Shown piece after piece: positions 34,007 through 42,557 of a DNA stretch of 64,000 nucleotides (positions are counted from its first letter, which is position 1; each line of letters starts with the position of its first letter). Origin of the DNA: UBA6265 sp964526965 (GTDB lineage Bacteria; Chloroflexota; Chloroflexia; Thermomicrobiales; UBA6265); contig CAZGML010000008.1 in NCBI GenBank assembly GCA_964526965.1, forward strand, positions 38,049-102,048, written 5' to 3'. A program made the translations under genes and the position numbers. The notes beneath the pieces are model-generated. The model searched no databases. It was not told the DNA's origin and worked only from the letters and a program-made list of their open reading frames with translations.

Positions 34007-35665
34007 CTAGGCTTCTTCTTCAATCCAGTACTGGTAGGCCTTGGGGTAGACGTTATCGGTTACGAGAACCTCTTCCGGCAGGCCCTTCACCCGCTTGTTG
34101 TAGAAGGCCATGGTCTCCAGGTTGAGGAGAAAGAGGAATGGAACTTCCTCAGCCACAATCTCCTGGATGCGCTTGTACATTTCGACACGTGTATCGTGAT
34201 CGAGTTCGCGGATGCCGTCGTTCAACAGCTGGTCCACTTCCTCGTTCGACCACATGAAGAAGTTGTTGGCGCCGCCGGTTCCGAGCGTATCGCGGGCGTC
34301 CGGATCACCGTTTGAACCGCCATAGACCCAGTTGAAGAGACCGGCGTCGTACTCACCCTCGCGCAGTCCATTGAGGATTTCGCTGGTAACGCCTTCCTGC
34401 AGTTGGCAATCGACACCGATTTCAAGCCACCACTGCTGGGCAACCTCGGCCTCGGGCCGGCGCTGGGTGTCGCCCTGGAACACCATCATCGTGAACTCAG
34501 CGCGGACACCATCTTTCTCGCGGATGCCATCGCTGCCCTCAACCCAGCCTGCTTCTTCCAGGATTTCCTTGGCGCGTTCCGGATCGTATCCGTACTGCGG
34601 TACGTCCGGGTTGTAGTACTCAGCCACCGCGGGAGAAAGGTTGCTGGTGGCAACCACAGCCTGGCCGAGGAAGATATCGTCGGCGAATGCCTGGCGGTCG
34701 ATCGCCCACATGAGCGCCTGACGCACAGCCTTTTCACCGAGGAACGGGTGGGTATTGTTCACCGGGAAGTGATTGGTAGCAATCTGCTGCGTGTTGTAAA
34801 CGGTGAAGTTATCACTCTCCATGAGGGTGATGTTGTCTTCAGCGTTAAGGCCCCACATGCTGTTGTCTGCCTGGCCGGTTTCCAGCGCACTCATGCGGCC
34901 GGCGGCTTCTGGCACAACATCCAGCTGGAAGGAATCCAGGTGCGGGCGCCCGCGGTAGTAATCCTCATACGCATCCAGGCGTACGCGCTGCTGCGGGTTG
35001 AGTTCACCCAGTTGGAACGGGCCAGTTCCGACAGGAGCGGACTTGAAATCGTTCTCGCCGATTTCCGTGTGGTAGGCCTCCGGATAAATAAACGTGGTGG
35101 CCACGTTCACCATGAATGTCACATCGGCTTCGGAGAGCGTTACGACAACGGTGGTATCGTCTGGTGCTTCAACGGATTCGACGAGGTCGAAGTTTGCCAG
35201 TCGGGTGGAAGCATTCTCCTCATCCATAATCCAGTTGTAGGTGTACACGACGTCGGCGCTGGTGAATGGATCGCCATTGTGGAATGTGACGTCGCTCTTC
35301 AACTTGAAGGTGTAAGTAAGGCCATCCTCGCTGGGCTCATAGCTATCGGCGAGTACAGGCTCAAGCTCATAAAGCTCGTTGACCATATAGAGGCCTTCGA
35401 AGATGTTGCTGATCGGCACCCATTGCACGGTCTCGCCGGTGTCTTCCGGGCTGAGACTTTCGACTGCGTCGTGACCGAGAATCACAAGTGTACCGCCCGA
35501 AACCGGGGTGGCATCCTGTGCAGCAGCGGCGGCGCGGGCAGCTACGGTGGAGCTGCTCAGTACCGGAATCAGGCCGGCAGCGGCAGCTGCCTTCAGCGCT
35601 GTACGACGGTCGCTGTACATACCCATGACTCCGGAAAGATGACTACGACGTTCCTGCTCGTTCAT
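34007..35665 (-). CDS. Peptide/nickel-type ABC substrate-binding protein (SBP family 5), Tat-exported
   Basis: 552 residues. Signal SDRRTALKAAAAAGLIPVL at about 18-36, then a mature protein of the cluster C binding-protein type: LKSDVTFHNGDPFTSADVVYT, the SAPVGTGPFQL segment and KAVRQALMWAIDRQAFAD. The ATG at 35665 follows GGAGGAGG by about 11 nt; the in-frame start at 35815 is not supported. First gene of the leftward operon binding protein - OppB - OppC - YtkA-like. Ligand could be peptides, but this family also binds sugars, nickel and other ligands. Confidence 0.93.
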   Translation of the reverse strand: MNEQERRSHLSGVMGMYSDRRTALKAAAAAGLIPVLSSSTVAARAAAAAQDATPVSGGTLVILGHDAVESLSPEDTGETVQWVPISNIFEGLYMVNELYELEPVLADSYEPSEDGLTYTFKLKSDVTFHNGDPFTSADVVYTYNWIMDEENASTRLANFDLVESVEAPDDTTVVVTLSEADVTFMVNVATTFIYPEAYHTEIGENDFKSAPVGTGPFQLGELNPQQRVRLDAYEDYYRGRPHLDSFQLDVVPEAAGRMSALETGQADNSMWGLNAEDNITLMESDNFTVYNTQQIATNHFPVNNTHPFLGEKAVRQALMWAIDRQAFADDIFLGQAVVATSNLSPAVAEYYNPDVPQYGYDPERAKEILEEAGWVEGSDGIREKDGVRAEFTMMVFQGDTQRRPEAEVAQQWWLEIGVDCQLQEGVTSEILNGLREGEYDAGLFNWVYGGSNGDPDARDTLGTGGANNFFMWSNEEVDQLLNDGIRELDHDTRVEMYKRIQEIVAEEVPFLFLLNLETMAFYNKRVKGLPEEVLVTDNVYPKAYQYWIEEEA

Positions 35666-35845
35666 AACGATGTGTTCCTCCTCCGATCTCGTTGATCGGA
35701 AAATAGATACAGTCTCGCCCGACGCAAACACTGCACACGAGCGCGCATCAGCAACGCTGCTGATTCCATAACGATGGTTTGACGTATTGTGACACGATTG
35801 GGCGCCCGTGTACAAAGTTCTGTGTGCAGGAATGCAGCTTTACGG

Positions 35846-36199
35846 TCAAGTGTTGAAGAGGGCGTCAGTCTTCGCGGCCATGATGAAATCGTTCTTGTGG
35901 AGGCCCTTGATCTTGTGGGTCCACCAATTCACCTGAACCTTGCCCCACTCGAGCCGGATTTGGGGGTGATGGTCGTTTTCTTCAGCAGCTTCCGCTACCT
36001 TGTTCACGAAATCCACCGCCGGCTGCCAACCGTCGAAACGGAACGTGCGTCGCAACCGGGGCACATCCTTAACTTCCACTTTCTCCCATTCGGGCACCTG
36101 CGGCATCAGTTCCGCGATTTCGGAATCATCCAGCGTTGGCGCGCCGATATGGCAGGCCTCGCACTTCATCTCCGTGAGATCCTGGGCATTGTCTGTCAT
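35846..36199 (-). CDS. phhB: 4a-hydroxytetrahydrobiopterin dehydratase (PCD/DCoH family)
   Basis: 117 residues. The family motif region FVNKVAEAAEENDHHPQIRLEWGKVQV, cut here as EENDHHPQI and VQVNWWTH, supplies the catalytic His residues. A Cys-containing N-terminal lead KCEACHIG is usual for the bacterial group. The enzyme recycles the oxidised pterin of aromatic amino acid hydroxylases, or helps other molybdopterin or pterin processes. Its ATG directly abuts the stop of the gamma-glutamyltransferase gene with no spacer. No pterin-dependent hydroxylase is in the window. Confidence 0.9.
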   Translation of the reverse strand: MTDNAQDLTEMKCEACHIGAPTLDDSEIAELMPQVPEWEKVEVKDVPRLRRTFRFDGWQPAVDFVNKVAEAAEENDHHPQIRLEWGKVQVNWWTHKIKGLHKNDFIMAAKTDALFNT

Positions 36200-37933
36200 T
36201 TAGTCATCCTCCACGCCCATGGCTGTTGCGGTGTAGTACCAGGGATCGGCGCCGCCATCGAGCGTGCCATCGGCACCTCTGCGAACGGCGACAGGGCTGC
36301 TGAAATCTGAAGTCAACAGGCCCTCGTGGCGGGTGCTAACGTCGTACCCCTTTTGCACCAGGCCATCGCGAACCGATTCGTCGATCCGCTGGCTTGCGAA
36401 AATCGTCGCAGTGCTGCAGTCGATACGCGGAGCAGAAATCGCTTCCTGCGCTGTCATACCCGAATCGACGATGTTCATCACCAGCTGGGCGTTGCAATTC
36501 ATGATCTTACGTCCGCCACTTGCCCCAAGGCTCGCAACAATTGCGCCATCCTTCTCGATCAGAGTCGGGGCCATATTAGCAAGTGGACGCTTGGCTCCGG
36601 CAACACTATTCGGGTGTCCCGGTTCCGGATCGAACCACATCATGCCGTTGTTCATGAGCACGCCGGTTTCGGGTACAGTGACGCGACTTCCAAAGAGCGC
36701 CAGCAATGTTTGTGTGAGGCTTACGGCGTTGCCCTCGCTGTCGATCACGCTCAGATGCGTGGTGCTGCCATCGCGCATGTATTCGGGTACAGAGGCCTTG
36801 AGGTTATGTGTTACGCCGAGCGCCTGTCTGTCCGCCGCCATTGGCGCGGTGGCCTTGTCGCCAATGGCGTCGACTGTTGCCTGCGCATACGACTCCGCGA
36901 GGAGAGCATCAATGGGGACCTCAACCTGGTCAGGATCGGCAAGGTAGGTGAATCGGTCGGCAAACGCTTGCCGGAACACGGCCGCGATCCGGTGCCATTG
37001 CCCGGTTGTGCGGGTTTCCGGCGATCCGTTATCCATCAGATTCAGGGCCCGAAGCGACTGGCTCATGCTCGTGCCTCCGGTTCCCCGGCCGTGGGTATAG
37101 ACACGATGCCCGTGATACTCGCTCACCACCGGCTCATAGATTTCCGCTTCGTAATTGGCGAGATCCTCCAGGGTGAAGATCGTACCTTCATCCTGCAGGT
37201 GACCAGCGATTTTCTGGGCGATCTCGCCCTTGTAGAAAACGTCTGGTCCACCTGCGGCAATAAGCCGAAGCGTATTGGCGAGATCAGGTTGTTTGATCAT
37301 GTGTGGCCGGGTTTGGTCCAGTGTGAAGGGAACATCCCCATCCGCACGGAGGTAGACTTTGGCCGTTTCCGGATAGGGTCGAATCGACTGAACAGCCTTG
37401 GCAATCGCAGTTGTGATGTTCCACGTGACCGGGAACCCATCCTCGGCGAGTTCGATTGCGGGTGCGATCACATCCGCCAGCGGCATCGTGCCCCACTTCT
37501 CCAGGGCCAGGGCAAGACCGGCCACCGTGCCAGGCACACAAATGCTGTGTGGACCGATCACGTGCCTGTCGCCTTCGGTAGCGGGCCAACCGAACAGCGC
37601 GCCCTCGCCACCAGGGGAATCGATGAGCGGGAACATCGATTCCGTAGCCCCGGCTGGCGTTTTCATGGAAAAGTCGATGGCGAGCGCCTTTTGCTCTTTC
37701 GCCAGCCACACCACCATGAACCCACCGCCGCCGATGCCGTTCGCCCATGGCTCACATACGCCAACTGCAAAGGCTGTCGCCACGGCAGAATCCACAGCAT
37801 TCCCGCCCGCCGCAAGGATATCCGCACCAATCTGCGATGCCTGCGGCATCTTGGAGGCGACCATGCCCTTGCGGCTGGTAGGTGCTTTACGATGCGGTAC
37901 CCAGGAATTCTTTGCGTATATCTCGGCGGTCAT
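36200..37933 (-). CDS. ggt: Gamma-glutamyltransferase (glutathione hydrolase family)
   Basis: 577 residues, full-length Ntn-hydrolase proenzyme. The N-terminal GMVASKMPQASQIGADILAA and NGIGGGGFMVVW segments are typical. The autoprocessing and catalytic Thr391 lies in STTHLSVID, followed by TQTLLALFGS and the SGGRKIMN-type oxyanion region. No signal peptide is evident, which is common in actinobacterial and Chloroflexota members that act on other gamma-glutamyl or amide substrates. The ATG at 37933 has GGAGGG 4 nt upstream; the longer frame to 38038 lacks one. Coupled to the pterin dehydratase gene. Family secure, natural substrate unknown. Confidence 0.93.
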   Translation of the reverse strand: MTAEIYAKNSWVPHRKAPTSRKGMVASKMPQASQIGADILAAGGNAVDSAVATAFAVGVCEPWANGIGGGGFMVVWLAKEQKALAIDFSMKTPAGATESMFPLIDSPGGEGALFGWPATEGDRHVIGPHSICVPGTVAGLALALEKWGTMPLADVIAPAIELAEDGFPVTWNITTAIAKAVQSIRPYPETAKVYLRADGDVPFTLDQTRPHMIKQPDLANTLRLIAAGGPDVFYKGEIAQKIAGHLQDEGTIFTLEDLANYEAEIYEPVVSEYHGHRVYTHGRGTGGTSMSQSLRALNLMDNGSPETRTTGQWHRIAAVFRQAFADRFTYLADPDQVEVPIDALLAESYAQATVDAIGDKATAPMAADRQALGVTHNLKASVPEYMRDGSTTHLSVIDSEGNAVSLTQTLLALFGSRVTVPETGVLMNNGMMWFDPEPGHPNSVAGAKRPLANMAPTLIEKDGAIVASLGASGGRKIMNCNAQLVMNIVDSGMTAQEAISAPRIDCSTATIFASQRIDESVRDGLVQKGYDVSTRHEGLLTSDFSSPVAVRRGADGTLDGGADPWYYTATAMGVEDD

Positions 37934-38085
37934 GGTTCCCTCCAGATCAATGGTTTTATTTTGGTCACCATGCCGCAGCAACCGGCGTCTGTAAAGAGCG
38001 GACAACAGCGGGGCAACGCTGAAAGCCGGTACAATCAACAGGCAGGACGGGTTCAGCTATCCAGAACATAAGGAAACCACGAGCC

Positions 38086-39897
38086 ATGACCGACACCAGT
38101 ACATCAAACCCCACAACCGATCTCGATATTACGTGCCCAAGCTGTGGCGCAGATTTAAGCGCAGACACCTCGTTCTTTACCTGGCGCGTTTGCGGCTCCT
38201 GCGGTCGACACTTCGCGATGCCAGCACTGGAGCGAGCCAATGCAATTGTCGATGAGGGAACGTTCCGCCCCTTACGTGAGCAAGCGACGAATCCCGATGC
38301 AATTGAGGATATGCAGGCGCCCGCGCTGGATCGGCTGGCGAGCGCTCGGGAGCGCAGCGTGGTGCAAGAGGCTATTGTCACCGGTACCGGCGAACTCGGC
38401 GGAACCCAGGTTGTAGTGATCGTGCTGGATGACCAGTTGGTGGGGAACCAGATTGGCGCGCTCGGCGCGGAAAAAATCATTCACGCCCTCGACCATGCCC
38501 TCTCACGCCGCCTGCCGGTGGTATCGCTCGTTGCAGGTGGATCGTCAGCCATACATCTTGGCCCGCTGGCCGTTGTGCAGGGCTCACGTATTTCCAGCAT
38601 CGCCGCACAAGTGCAAGCGCAGGGGATCCCGATGATCGGGATCCTGACACACCCAACGTCGGCCGCAGTCTTCAACTCATTTGGCAGCCTCTTCGATATC
38701 ATCTTCGCCGAGCCCGGAACCTCGGTTGGCGTGGTGTGGATGGCAGATCGTCCGCTCGAGGCCATGCAGCACGCGGTGGGCGAAGCTGACCTGCTTGAAA
38801 ATGGTTGGATCGACGGGGTGCTCCCGCGTCCGCAGCAGCACTCGCGGCTTACGAACATCATCAGTCTCATTTCGCGTCACTCGGTTGATATACAGCCCAC
38901 AAGTGCCACGCTTCCTACCGAGCTCGATCGACCCCTCGTTGAATACCTGGATGTTGTGGTGGCGCCGTTCACGGAACTTCGCGGCGATCGCGTGGAGTAC
39001 GACGACCGTGGAGTAGTTACCGGAATCGGGGCAATTGGCTCCATGCCGGTAGCGGTGGCCGTTCAGGATTCACGCGTTTCATCCAACCCGAATGCAGCGA
39101 TCCGCAAAATTCAGAGGCTCGCCCGGTTTGCGGGTCGGTTTGAACTCCCGCTGGTGATGGTGGTAGATGGATCGGAGCCTGAGCAGCCATTCTCCGTCAC
39201 ACCCGGCGAGAGCTTTTCCGCGGCCAAATTGAGTGCCATGATGAGCGTTGTGCCGATTCCGGTGGTAAGCGTTGGGGTTGGCACCGTGCAGGGACTGGTT
39301 TCGAATATGATGATGGCGGGAGATCGCCGTATGATGGCGGAACATTCCTACTATCGCCTGGCTGGCGGCGGCAACGGCATTGCCCGCATGCCGGGTGGAA
39401 AGCCGAACAAGGGCCGGACATGGTCTGCTATGGAATGCGAGCGAATAGGCCTGATCGACCAGGTGATCGAAATGCCCGAAGGCGGCGCCAGCGCAGACCC
39501 ATGGATGGCCGTGCGCATGCTGCGCGAGGACGTCCGCTCGGCCGTCATGGAGCTGAGTCGACTCGGTCAGCGACGATTGATCGAACGGCGCGCCCGTACG
39601 AGTCGCGAACTCGGCCACACCGAGGAGGGCATCGCAGCCGTCCTCGGCGAACTGAACGAGTGGCAAGACCTGCAGCAATCGGTTAAGGGATCGATTGATG
39701 AATGGCGAGATAAGCTGGAACAACGCATGGCCGGTGCTGAATGGCGCGAACGGCTGGAGCAGCGCTCACAGATTACGAACTTCCAGCGACCAGATTTAAG
39801 TGAACTCGGGGCGAGATTAAAGGCCCGACAAGAGCGCCTGAAGCATGATCTGCTCGAGCGCACACGCGGTGAACAGAAGGAAAGCGACGAAGAATGA
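38086..39897 (+). CDS. Fused acetyl-CoA carboxylase carboxyltransferase, beta-alpha (AccD-AccA)
   Basis: 603 residues. The N-terminus carries the AccD zinc ribbon (C17, C20, C36, C39). The AccD crotonase-fold half runs to about residue 285 and an AccA-type half from about 290 to 535, including ELRGDR, GGGNGIARMPGGKPNKGRTWSAM-like segments and IGLIDQVIE. A charged, coiled-coil-like tail of ~65 residues follows. In most bacteria these are two proteins; here one chain would form both halves of the transferase that makes malonyl-CoA for fatty acids. AAGGAAA precedes the ATG. The stop overlaps the homoserine dehydrogenase start by 4 nt. No accB or accC nearby. Confidence 0.87.
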   Translation: MTDTSTSNPTTDLDITCPSCGADLSADTSFFTWRVCGSCGRHFAMPALERANAIVDEGTFRPLREQATNPDAIEDMQAPALDRLASARERSVVQEAIVTGTGELGGTQVVVIVLDDQLVGNQIGALGAEKIIHALDHALSRRLPVVSLVAGGSSAIHLGPLAVVQGSRISSIAAQVQAQGIPMIGILTHPTSAAVFNSFGSLFDIIFAEPGTSVGVVWMADRPLEAMQHAVGEADLLENGWIDGVLPRPQQHSRLTNIISLISRHSVDIQPTSATLPTELDRPLVEYLDVVVAPFTELRGDRVEYDDRGVVTGIGAIGSMPVAVAVQDSRVSSNPNAAIRKIQRLARFAGRFELPLVMVVDGSEPEQPFSVTPGESFSAAKLSAMMSVVPIPVVSVGVGTVQGLVSNMMMAGDRRMMAEHSYYRLAGGGNGIARMPGGKPNKGRTWSAMECERIGLIDQVIEMPEGGASADPWMAVRMLREDVRSAVMELSRLGQRRLIERRARTSRELGHTEEGIAAVLGELNEWQDLQQSVKGSIDEWRDKLEQRMAGAEWRERLEQRSQITNFQRPDLSELGARLKARQERLKHDLLERTRGEQKESDEE

Positions 39898-40976
39898 AGA
39901 AGATTGCGTTGGTCCAGATCGGTTACGGAACGGTTGGCGGAACCGTCATCAAGCAAGTTGTGGAGCAGCGCCCTGCCTGGCATTCCATACTGGGGCTGGA
40001 TGTTCGCATTGCTGCAGTTGCCGGTAGCAAGGGCGTGGTGCTGCAGGAAGGTGACGAAGAACTTACTAATGAACAGCTTCTCGCAGTGACGAAGGATCGC
40101 GGTGCCGAGGGCACCGGTTCGGCGCTGACCGAAATCGTGCCGACCATCAAAAACGCAGATGCCGTAATCGTAATGGATGCAGCCGCTGGCGAAGCCACCA
40201 CCGATGTGCTGGTGAACGCACTGAACGCCGGGGGCGGTGCGGTGCTGAGTAACAAGGCTCCGATGGCACTCCCCCACTCCGACTCGCGCACGTCGGTGCT
40301 GTGGGAGCACGCAGCAATTGGCGGACGGCTCCGATACGAGGCAACGTGTGGTGCCGGCCTGCCAGTGATCTCCACACTGCAGTCTTTATTGGCCCAGCAG
40401 GATGAAGTTATCGAAATCACCGGCGCACTTTCTGGCACCTTTGGCGCTATCTTTTCCGCGGTGGCCAATGGCAATGCATTCTCGACAGCTGTCAGCAATG
40501 CCAAGGCGAACGGTTACACGGAGCCCGATCCCCGTGATGACCTGAGCGGCCTGGACGTGGCGCGCAAGGCACTGATCCTGGCCCGCTCAATCGGGCGTGA
40601 GATCGACCTGGAGGAAATCGCCGTCCAGAGCCTGGTTCCATCTTCACTGGAGGATGTCAGCATCGACGAGTTCCTCGCCGGCCTCCACGTGTTGAATAAC
40701 GAAATCGGGCCACAATCGGTACGGGCCCGTATGGATGGTGCAGCACTGAAATACGTCGCCGAGGTAACGCCGAAGGGCGAGCTCAACGTTGGTGTGAAAC
40801 CCGTTCCCACGGACACTGTGCTCGGCGCACTGCAGGGTCCCGAGAACGTGGTGAGCTTCCGCACCAAACGGTATGACGACTATCCAACCGTGGTTAGCGG
40901 CCCGGGAGCAGGTGCCGATGTGACCGCTGCCGGAATGGTAGCCGATGCCCTCTCGCTGGCGCGAGATATGGTTTAA
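39894..40976 (+). CDS. hom: Homoserine dehydrogenase
   Basis: 360 residues, without the C-terminal ACT domain, so probably the short, feedback-insensitive form. The NAD(P)-binding GYGTVGG is at 10-16; VLSNKAPMALPH, EATCGAGLPVI and ALSGTFGAIFS mark the catalytic domain, and GYTEPDPRDDLSGLDVARKALILAR the conserved loop with the catalytic Lys. It reduces aspartate semialdehyde to homoserine for threonine and methionine. Coupled (ATGA) to the fused carboxyltransferase gene, an unusual neighbour. Convergent with the AlkD-like gene, with a 4-nt overlap of the stops. Confidence 0.92.
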   Translation: MKKIALVQIGYGTVGGTVIKQVVEQRPAWHSILGLDVRIAAVAGSKGVVLQEGDEELTNEQLLAVTKDRGAEGTGSALTEIVPTIKNADAVIVMDAAAGEATTDVLVNALNAGGGAVLSNKAPMALPHSDSRTSVLWEHAAIGGRLRYEATCGAGLPVISTLQSLLAQQDEVIEITGALSGTFGAIFSAVANGNAFSTAVSNAKANGYTEPDPRDDLSGLDVARKALILARSIGREIDLEEIAVQSLVPSSLEDVSIDEFLAGLHVLNNEIGPQSVRARMDGAALKYVAEVTPKGELNVGVKPVPTDTVLGALQGPENVVSFRTKRYDDYPTVVSGPGAGADVTAAGMVADALSLARDMV

Positions 40977-41673
40977 CCGGAAATATTCCGCAGGGCTTCG
41001 CGCTTGCTGAACCCGCTCAGGCGGTCATCGAACTCTTCCACAAATGTTGTCACCCAGGCTGGGTCGATGCGAGCGTAATTTCGCAAGGCCCAGCCTATTG
41101 CTTTGCGGGCAAAGAAGTTTGGGTCATCCATACTCGGAAGAATGCAATCCCGCAGCAAACCCGGATCTGTGCTGCCCTTGTGCGTGTTCTGGCTGAGAAT
41201 GCTGCAGCGCCGAATCCAGAGATTGTCATCGGTACTCCAGGTTCGCATGACGGGTGATGCCTGCTCGCGATGCGTCAACAGCACCTCGCCCACGAGGTGA
41301 TGGGCTATTTCATCGCATACGTCCCACCAGGCTCCGGTGCGGATTAGATGATCGTATAGCGATAGTGCATCAAGGGACGTTCGATACGCGCGATATCGAC
41401 CGTGCCGGGCTATGCACAACGCGGCAAACCACTCCTCACGATGACTGGCGCCATCCCAGAGCGTGCGAATTGCCCGCTCCCACTCCCCGGCGGATTGCAG
41501 GGTGTGTTGATCGATAAGCGGTTTCACAACCTTGCGGACTTCTGGCACTTTCAAGCCGTAAAAGGTAATGCCGATTTTATGTACGCCTGTTGCGATTCAG
41601 CGATGTCGGGATTCGCGCCAGCGGATAGCTCCAGCCGGATATCACGAATGAGCCCGGTGGCAGCCAGTGCCAC
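40973..41673 (-). pseudogene. AlkD-like DNA alkylation repair protein, broken by a single frameshift
   Basis: HEAT-repeat DNA glycosylase family, 3-methyladenine/7-methylguanine repair. The C-terminal 193 codons (below 41554) are intact: TGAWWDVCDEIAHHLVG, FFARKAIGWALRNYA and SKREALRNI. Upstream the homology continues in a different frame: QQAYIKSALPF is cut off at the A-run 41560-41563 (TTTT on the coding strand). One added T would join it to YGLKVPEVRKV, which is the expected AlkD order, giving 233 residues, the family length. The upstream part starts at GTG 41673, whose G is the last base of the uppP stop codon. Real pseudogene, phase-variable tract or sequencing error cannot be told apart here. 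Confidence 0.75.
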
Positions 41674-42536
41674 TATCGAATCCAGAGCAGCGCGAACAGA
41701 AAGAGTCCGAACAGAATGCGGTAGACCACGAACACCATCGTGCTCTGACTTTGAAGGAACCGGATGAGGCCTGAGACAGCCATAAACCCGACAACACCGG
41801 CAGCGATACCGCCGGCGATGAAGTTCGTTAACTCCGCGCTGGAGAGACCTTCTTGCAGGGCATCGGCAAAGCTGAGCAACCCGGCGGCCGCGATCAGCGG
41901 CACGCCGCCAAGAAAACTGAATCGCGCAGCCTCCGCACGGGTCAACCCGCGGAAGAGGCCGGCTGTAATGGTTGCGCCCGATCGACTGGTACCCGGCAGC
42001 AGGGCAGCCAGCGCCTGGCCGATTCCGATGATGATGGCATCTGCAATCCCGATCTTGCTGATGGTCTTCTTTTGCTGACCGGCGCGCTCACTGGCCAGCA
42101 TCGCGATACCGACCACGATTAACATCGTTGCGATAACAGCAATAGCGCGGGAGGAATTGGTATCCGTGTGAAAGAAATCGTCAATTCGATCGGAGAAGAG
42201 TAACCCAACAATTCCGCCAGGAATGCTCATGATCACGATCAGCAGGCCCAACCTGGCCCAGGTATCGCGATCATCTTCTCCGCTCTCACCTTTCAGGATG
42301 GGTACGGGCTTGCTAAGAGCGTACGGAATAACGCGAATGAGCTTGAGCAATTCGTCCCGAAAGTAGACAATTACGGCAACGAGCGTACCGAGGTGGAGGG
42401 ATGCATCGAAGGCGAGACCGCCTGTTTCCCAATCGAACAGCCAGGGAAAGATGATGAGATGCCCGGAAGAAGAAATAGGCAGGAACTCTGTAAGTCCCTG
42501 CACGATTCCGAGCACAATGGCCTGCCACAACTCCAT
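41673..42536 (-). CDS. uppP: Undecaprenyl-diphosphatase UppP (BacA family)
   Basis: 287 residues, about eight membrane helices. The two family motifs are present: LTEFLPISSSGHL near the N-terminus and PGTSRSGATITAGL in the middle, holding the catalytic Glu, Ser and Arg residues. It dephosphorylates undecaprenyl diphosphate to recycle the lipid carrier for peptidoglycan and other envelope polymers. The ATG at 42536 lies 9 nt after GGAGG; the TTG 6 nt earlier is too close to it. Together with the L,D-transpeptidase it indicates a peptidoglycan wall. Its stop shares a base with the AlkD-like start. Confidence 0.94.
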   Translation of the reverse strand: MELWQAIVLGIVQGLTEFLPISSSGHLIIFPWLFDWETGGLAFDASLHLGTLVAVIVYFRDELLKLIRVIPYALSKPVPILKGESGEDDRDTWARLGLLIVIMSIPGGIVGLLFSDRIDDFFHTDTNSSRAIAVIATMLIVVGIAMLASERAGQQKKTISKIGIADAIIIGIGQALAALLPGTSRSGATITAGLFRGLTRAEAARFSFLGGVPLIAAAGLLSFADALQEGLSSAELTNFIAGGIAAGVVGFMAVSGLIRFLQSQSTMVFVVYRILFGLFLFALLWIR

Positions 42537-42557
42537 TTCCAAGTACCTCCAGTAACG

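Noticed and set aside
34403..35695. 430-codon plus-strand frame inside the peptide-binding protein gene
   Set aside because: Antisense shadow; the opposite strand carries a Tat signal and binding-protein motifs.
36326..38071. 581-codon plus-strand frame inside the gamma-glutamyltransferase gene
   Set aside because: Antisense shadow of a well supported gene; no start signal and no motif.
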